Source of the DNA: Actinomycetota bacterium
GTDB lineage: Bacteria > Actinomycetota > Actinomycetes > Mycobacteriales > Mycobacteriaceae
Length of the DNA stretch: 10,263 nt
Direction: 5' to 3'
Assembly (NCBI GenBank): GCA_005787665.1
Contig: SYAB01000480.1
Location: forward strand, 1-10,263
Each line of letters starts with the position of its first letter. Within the stretch, counting starts at the first letter, position 1. Of this stretch, positions 6,767-10,263 are shown one piece after another. Made by a program: the position numbers and the translations under genes. Below the pieces are notes generated by a model. It did not search any database. It saw nothing but the letters and a program-made list of their open reading frames with translations, and was not told where the DNA came from.

Positions 6767-7425
6767 TCCAGCCCGAACCGGTAGCCCGAGCCGTGCACGG
6801 TGCGGACCACCGTCTTGCCGAGCTTGCGGCGCAGGTAGTGCACGTAAAGGTCAACGGCTGCTTCGGATTCCACTCCTTCGAACGCACGCGTCAGCAGTTG
6901 AGGCCTGCTGAGAACGGTGCGCGGTGCCCCCATCAGGGTCGCCAGCAGCGCGCACTCCCGGTCGGTGAGTTCGACGTCGAGGCCATCGGGGCCGCTGACT
7001 CGGCGCGACATCAGGTCCAGGCGCAAGCCGCCGGCGGACAGGACGGTCGAAGCGTCGTCGGTGCGCCGCACCAATGCCCGGACCCGGGCAAGCAGTTCAG
7101 GTACCTCGAAGGGCTTGACGAGGTAGTCCTGTGCGCCGGCGTCCAGACCCTCCACCCGGTCGGCGACCGATCCCCGAGCGGTCAGGATCAACGCCGGCGT
7201 GGTGATACCCCGAGCCCGCAACAGGGCGACCAGATCGGCACCGTCCAGCACCGCCAGGCCCCGGTCGACGATCAGCGCGTCATGCTTTCCGCTGAGTCCC
7301 AGGTGCATCCCCTGCTGTCCGTCGTAGGCTGTCTCCACCCGGTACCCCTCCGCGGTGAACAGTTCCTCGAGAAGCGCGCTGAGTGCGCGGTCGTCCTCGA
7401 CGAGGAGCAGAAGTGGAGCGGACAC
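6763..7425 (-). CDS. OmpR/PhoB-family response regulator
   Basis: This 220-aa two-domain DNA-binding regulator has a receiver domain (1-120) with the acidic pocket Glu10-Asp11-Asp12, phosphorylation site Asp54, Thr82 and Lys104 in DYLVKPF. It is followed by a winged-helix domain (about 128-220) with LTDRECALL, a recognition-helix region VDLYVHYLRRKL and the C-terminal wing VRTVHGSGYRFG. It starts at GTG 7425; the receiver begins at once (LLLLVEDD), which supports this start. No good Shine-Dalgarno sequence is visible. The loop after Asp54 lacks the usual Pro-Gly (it reads GLAVLDG), a mild oddity. It heads the minus-strand set and is divergent from apbE. The element at 7445-7464, shared with the Pro-rich gene promoter, suggests autoregulation. 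The regulated genes are inferred to be the redox module around it. Confidence 0.94.
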   Translation of the reverse strand: MSAPLLLLVEDDRALSALLEELFTAEGYRVETAYDGQQGMHLGLSGKHDALIVDRGLAVLDGADLVALLRARGITTPALILTARGSVADRVEGLDAGAQDYLVKPFEVPELLARVRALVRRTDDASTVLSAGGLRLDLMSRRVSGPDGLDVELTDRECALLATLMGAPRTVLSRPQLLTRAFEGVESEAAVDLYVHYLRRKLGKTVVRTVHGSGYRFGLE

Positions 7426-7444
7426 GTCTGGAAGGGTGCCACGT

Positions 7445-7464
7445 CGATTCTTACAGCGCTCAAA
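7445..7464 (-). promoter_or_regulatory. Putative autoregulatory element in the regulator/apbE divergent intergenic region
   Basis: The plus-strand sequence is CGATTCTT (7445-7452), five bases, then GCTCAAA (7458-7464). It matches the element at 5505-5524 at every one of the 15 fixed positions. It ends 19 bp before the regulator's GTG; the other copy is 18 bp from its gene. Read towards the regulator gene it gives TTTGAGC, five bases, AAGAATCG, preceded at the -10 side by TGT, so TGTAAGAAT could serve as an extended -10 box. The whole gap (7426-7488) also serves apbE on the other strand, so one site might control both directions. Confidence 0.5.
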
Positions 7465-7488
7465 GAAACCCCCGCCAGACTCGGCGCC

Positions 7489-8403
7489 GTGAGTTCATCC
7501 GATGCCCCGCCGGAACCCGTGGGCATGCTGTGGGACCGGTGGAGCACCGATATGCACCTCCTGGTCACCGACCCCGCGTGCCTGCGGCGGGCCCGCGAGC
7601 TCGTTGACGCCGAACTGGATGGCATCGAGAGGGCCGCGTCGCGGTTCCGTCCCGATTCTGAGGTCAGCGCCCTGGCCGCGGCCAACGGGGTGCGCCAACC
7701 GGTCAGCCGGATGCTGGCCGACCTTCTCTCGGCCGCTCTCGACGCGGCCAGGGTGACCGATGGCGACGTCGATCCCACGGTCGGCAGCGCGATCGTGGAG
7801 CTGGGGTATGACCGCGCCTTCGCGGCGCCCGACACCGCGGTCCCTCGGCTGGCCTCGATCGCGGCACCGGTCGACTGGACTGCAGTGGAGTTCGACGGCG
7901 ACAGTGTGCGGATGCCCCCGGGAACGCTGCTGGATCTGGGTGCCACGGCCAAGGCGGCGGCTGCCGATCGCTGCGGGGCGCTGGTCCACCGCGAGACGGG
8001 TACCGGTGTCCTGGTCAATCTCGGCGGGGACATCGTCACCGCGGGGCCGACCCCGGAGGGCGGATGGCGGGTTGTGGTCAAGGACTGCGACGACGATCCC
8101 GCCAGCCACATCACCATCGGCACGGACACCGGCCTGGCGACCTCGAGCACGCGGCGGCGCCGTTGGCGGCGCGCGGGCGATGCCTACCACCACATCCTCG
8201 ACCCGCGTACCGGTGCGTCGGCCGAACCGGTGTGGCGAAGTGTCAGTGTCGTCGCCCCCAGTTGTCTGGCGGCAAACACCGTCAGCACCGCAGCCATCAT
8301 CCGCGGACGCTCTGCCCCCGGATGGATCTCGACACTGGACGCACCCGCCCGACTGGTCGACGCCGAGGGCGACGAGCATTTCATCGGCGGGTGGCCGCAA
8401 TGA
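7489..8403 (+). CDS. apbE: ApbE-family FAD:protein FMN transferase
   Basis: This 304-aa enzyme is of the class that transfers FMN from FAD to a Thr or Ser of target flavoproteins, with Mg2+. Family motifs in order: ASRFRPDSEVSAL (50-62), DPTVG (95-99), LDLGATAKAAAAD (148-160), VLVNLGGDI (174-182), LATSS (216-220), HHILDPRTG (234-242) and VAPSCLAANTVSTA (255-268). The Asp that helps hold Mg2+ in characterised ApbE proteins appears as Asn263. I believe actinobacterial members often have Asn there, so it need not be inactive. No signal peptide or lipobox is seen, unlike Gram-negative ApbE lipoproteins. The start is GTG 7489; GTG 7519 and ATG 7525 are alternatives and none has a clear ribosome site. 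It is divergent from the regulator gene and overlaps the ferredoxin gene. No FMN-acceptor domain is recognisable in this window, so its substrate is probably encoded elsewhere or is atypical. Confidence 0.88.
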   Translation: MSSSDAPPEPVGMLWDRWSTDMHLLVTDPACLRRARELVDAELDGIERAASRFRPDSEVSALAAANGVRQPVSRMLADLLSAALDAARVTDGDVDPTVGSAIVELGYDRAFAAPDTAVPRLASIAAPVDWTAVEFDGDSVRMPPGTLLDLGATAKAAAADRCGALVHRETGTGVLVNLGGDIVTAGPTPEGGWRVVVKDCDDDPASHITIGTDTGLATSSTRRRRWRRAGDAYHHILDPRTGASAEPVWRSVSVVAPSCLAANTVSTAAIIRGRSAPGWISTLDAPARLVDAEGDEHFIGGWPQ

Positions 8404-8621
8404 GCAGACTGCACATCGACTGGACGCGTTGCGATGGCCGGGGATTGTGCACTGAGCTGCTGCCCGAGCTATTGGACCGCGACGACTGGGGATACCCCCT
8501 GTCGCGCAATGGATCTCGAGATCCGCAGATCCCCCCCGGACTGCAACGTTATGCCGAGCAGGCGGTCAAACGCTGTCCGCGTCTCGCGCTGCGACTACTC
8601 GATGAACAGTCGGGCGCCTGA
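8400..8621 (+). CDS. Small three-Cys ferredoxin, probably [3Fe-4S]
   Basis: This 73-aa protein starts at ATG 8400, overlapping the apbE stop (ATGA), so the two are co-translated. The N-terminal motif is Cys11-DGRGL-Cys17, and the C-terminal ligand is Cys59-Pro60. The position that would hold the second Cys of a C-x2-C-x2-C motif is Arg14. Three cysteines with a non-Cys residue there are the hallmark of the [3Fe-4S] ferredoxins of actinobacteria, which are often paired with cytochromes P450 but also with other oxidoreductases. No P450 gene is in the window. The location next to apbE and across from the NuoF-like/dihaem genes suggests it carries electrons within that module. It ends 3 bp from the convergent hydratase-like gene. 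The gene is sure; the partner is inferred. Confidence 0.85.
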   Translation: MSRLHIDWTRCDGRGLCTELLPELLDRDDWGYPLSRNGSRDPQIPPGLQRYAEQAVKRCPRLALRLLDEQSGA

Positions 8622-8624
8622 TTC

Positions 8625-9377
8625 TCAGCGTTGACGCGCGGCGGCCAGACGGGCCTTGAACTCCGGTGACTCGATGGTGAGGGCCTGCGGTCCCAGTTCG
8701 ATGTTCTTGGCGGCCTCGTGGTGCTCGGCATCGCTGAAACCGGGGATCGCGGTGGCCCGCATCGACGCTTTGGTGGCCAACACGACCTCCCGGGGTGCCG
8801 ATGCCGGCCCGGCCGCGAGTTCGAGAGCAGCCGCCACCGGGTCCTCGGCGGTCGACAGGGCGAGGCCGTGCCGCACGGCCGCCTCCGCATCGAAACGCAT
8901 CCCGAACAGCAACGCCGCCCGGGCCACCTGCGGACCCACGGCGCGATTGAGCATCCAGGTGGCCCCGCCGCCCGGATGGATGCCGAGTTTCTGAAAACGC
9001 GGATCGAACATCGCATGCGGCCCGGCGATGCGGACATCGGCGGCGAGCGCGAGGTTCATCCCGGCCCCGACGGCGGCGCCGTTGACCGCGGCGATGGTCG
9101 GCAGCGTGCAGCGCCCGACGGCCATGAAACCGGCGTAGATGCGCTCCAGCCCCTCGGTCGTCGCCGCACCCAGCGCCGACAGGTCGGCACCCGCGCAGAA
9201 CGCCTTTCCCGCGCCGGTGAGAACGACCGCATGCACGCCCGGATCGGCTTCGGCGCGCGCAACTGCGTCGCGCAGCAGCTCCGAACTGGCCTGCGTCACC
9301 GCGTTGCGCCGGTCGGGGTCGTTGACCGTGATCACCGCGACCCGGTCTGTGACGTCGTACAGGATCGGTTCGGCCAC
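8625..9377 (-). CDS. Enoyl-CoA hydratase/isomerase-fold protein lacking both hydratase glutamates
   Basis: This 250-aa crotonase-fold protein starts at GTG 9377. The acyl-CoA oxyanion-hole elements are present: [14 protein letters not shown] (57-70) and [11 protein letters not shown] (96-106), followed by [10 protein letters not shown]. Aligned by eye with rat mitochondrial enoyl-CoA hydratase, the two catalytic glutamates (Glu144 and Glu164) fall on Asn108 and Phe128, so ordinary hydratase chemistry is unlikely. The segment [15 protein letters not shown] (124-138) is distinctive and contains His134 and Asp125, which might serve other chemistry. It could be an isomerase, decarboxylase, thioesterase-like or acyl-CoA-binding member. 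It lies 22 bp downstream of the acyltransferase gene on the same strand, possibly in one transcript. It is convergent with the ferredoxin gene and not obviously part of the redox module. Fold secure; reaction unknown. Confidence 0.88.
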   Translation of the reverse strand: MAEPILYDVTDRVAVITVNDPDRRNAVTQASSELLRDAVARAEADPGVHAVVLTGAGKAFCAGADLSALGAATTEGLERIYAGFMAVGRCTLPTIAAVNGAAVGAGMNLALAADVRIAGPHAMFDPRFQKLGIHPGGGATWMLNRAVGPQVARAALLFGMRFDAEAAVRHGLALSTAEDPVAAALELAAGPASAPREVVLATKASMRATAIPGFSDAEHHEAAKNIELGPQALTIESPEFKARLAAARQR

Positions 9378-9399
9378 GGCACCGAGGCTAACAGCGTGC

Positions 9400-10263
9400 T
9401 CAGCTGCGCGGTGCCATCGCCTGCTCGGCGATCATCCCGAACACCGGCGCGAGGGTTCGCGCATAGGAGACGGTCACGTGGTTGTCATCACGGAACACCA
9501 GATCCTTGCCCACCACGACGGGGCACACGTCCTCTGTGCAGAACAGTGCGGAGAGGTCCGCGTACTGCCCCCCGCCGGCGGCGGTGCCGGCCATCTCGGC
9601 GTCGACTCCGTCGGCGTACAGCCCGGCCTGGCGTTGCGGGGCGCAACTCAACGCGTCGACGAGGTGCCCCGACAAGCAGACCGGCACGTTGCCGTGCGGG
9701 TCGGGCACCGGCCCGAGCACCAGAATCCTGGCTCCGGTGGAGGCCCGCAGGTCACCGATGAGCCGAGTCAGGCTTGCGACCCACGCCGGGTCGTAGCTGG
9801 TGAAACCGAAGTCGGGGCCGTACCGGCGGGACATGCCCAGCACCACGAGCCTGGGCCGCTGGGCCTGAAGGGCGGTGAGCACCTCAGTGCGCCATTGCAC
9901 GCACTCGGAATACTCCCGGCCGAGGTAGGGGCTGACGATGGGGAGATCCTGCAGCGGGCAGGTGACCTTCGCCATCGTCGCGAGTCGCCAACCATGTTGG
10001 CGGGCAACGGGTTCCAGTGCCGGTTGCCACATCGCGGCGTGTGAGTCCCCGACCAGGGCGACCGTGGTGTCGCCCGGTGGATTCCCTGATACACAGTCCG
10101 GGACGCCGACCTCGGTCCAGGACCGCACGCACCCGTCCAGGAACACCTCGGGCTTGTCGGCGGCCGCGGCACCGAGCGGGGGGGACAGATCGGCCGGCAC
10201 CGGCCCGGGGCGCGACGACTCCGCGACGGCGCGCCGGGCCGCGGCCAGCGCGGCGGCGAGGGG
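9400..10263 (-). CDS. Cell-envelope acyltransferase, C-terminal SGNH domain (5' end beyond window)
   Basis: The frame stays open to the right edge, so this is the last 287 residues of a larger protein. It matches the extracytoplasmic SGNH/GDSL-like domain that follows the ten-helix acyltransferase-3 (OafA-type) membrane domain in actinobacterial O-acyltransferases. Catalytic blocks: [12 protein letters not shown] with the nucleophile Ser at visible residue 74, and DDNH near the end, giving the Asp259-x-x-His262 pair. The first visible residues (Ala-rich, then PADLSPPL and [10 protein letters not shown]) look like the linker joining the membrane part to the SGNH part. Such enzymes usually move acetyl or other acyl groups onto surface sugars or glycolipids. 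GTG 10200 is an internal codon of this frame rather than the true start. Membrane half not visible, so the substrate cannot be judged. Confidence 0.85.
   Translation of the reverse strand, partial: PLAAALAAARRAVAESSRPGPVPADLSPPLGAAAADKPEVFLDGCVRSWTEVGVPDCVSGNPPGDTTVALVGDSHAAMWQPALEPVARQHGWRLATMAKVTCPLQDLPIVSPYLGREYSECVQWRTEVLTALQAQRPRLVVLGMSRRYGPDFGFTSYDPAWVASLTRLIGDLRASTGARILVLGPVPDPHGNVPVCLSGHLVDALSCAPQRQAGLYADGVDAEMAGTAAGGGQYADLSALFCTEDVCPVVVGKDLVFRDDNHVTVSYARTLAPVFGMIAEQAMAPRS

Noticed and set aside
7426..7480. GTCTGG (7426-7431) and CCAGAC (7475-7480) as arms of a large inverted repeat around the divergent promoter
   Set aside because: Six-base arms 43 bp apart are expected by chance and neither arm recurs at the Pro-rich gene promoter.
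6694..7488. Upstream in-frame extension of apbE, which would give a 569-residue protein
   Set aside because: The extra N-terminal 265 residues lie antisense to the regulator and kinase genes, show no domain, and are absent from the ApbE family. The family region begins near GTG 7489.
8511..8524. 14-bp perfect palindrome GGATCTCGAGATCC inside the ferredoxin gene
   Set aside because: It is in frame, encodes Gly-Ser-Arg-Asp in a variable loop and has no loop length or context that suggests a site. It is most simply chance, though it looks like joined restriction sites.

Overview
The window is GC-rich, densely packed DNA from an actinobacterium. It is most likely a mycobacterium or close relative: the accD1-accA1-fadE19 gene order is the one known from Mycobacterium tuberculosis (Rv2502c-Rv2501c-Rv2500c). 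Starts are often GTG, ATGA overlaps are frequent, and almost no space is left between genes. No tRNA, rRNA, CRISPR array or insertion sequence was seen. The only non-coding stretches longer than a few tens of bases are 5487-5557 and 7426-7488.

Layout. (1) 1-3223, plus strand: the last codons of an acyl-CoA carboxylase beta subunit (AccD1-like), a biotin carboxylase/biotin carrier alpha subunit (AccA1-like) and an acyl-CoA dehydrogenase (FadE19-like). This is a branched-chain (leucine-type) acyl-CoA degradation operon. (2) 3235-7425, minus strand, transcribed 7425 to 3235: an OmpR-family response regulator, a sensor histidine kinase, a membrane-anchored Pro/Ala-rich protein, a five-helix ferric-reductase/NOX-like dihaem membrane protein, and a stand-alone NuoF-like NADH/FMN/Fe-S protein. 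(3) 7489-8621, plus strand, divergent from the regulator: an ApbE-type FAD:protein FMN transferase and a small three-Cys ferredoxin. (4) 8625-10263, minus strand: an enoyl-CoA hydratase/isomerase-fold protein and, cut by the window edge, the SGNH domain of a cell-envelope acyltransferase.

Regions 2 and 3 look like one functional unit: a two-component-controlled transmembrane electron-transfer module. A plausible route, which is inference, runs from NAD(P)H through the NuoF-like flavin/Fe-S protein, with or without the ferredoxin, to the two b-haems of the membrane protein and then to an acceptor outside the membrane. ApbE would attach FMN to a partner that is not evident here. The strongest new signal is regulatory. 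The same 20-bp element (CGATTCTT-N5-GCTCAAA on the plus strand, identical at all 15 fixed positions) lies 18-19 bp upstream of both the regulator gene and the Pro-rich gene. At the second place it overlaps a tandem 11-bp direct repeat. This suggests that the response regulator controls both itself and the redox genes.

A second point is the AccA1-like protein. It carries unusual substitutions in two of the most conserved biotin-carboxylase motifs, including Leu in place of the bicarbonate-binding Gln.
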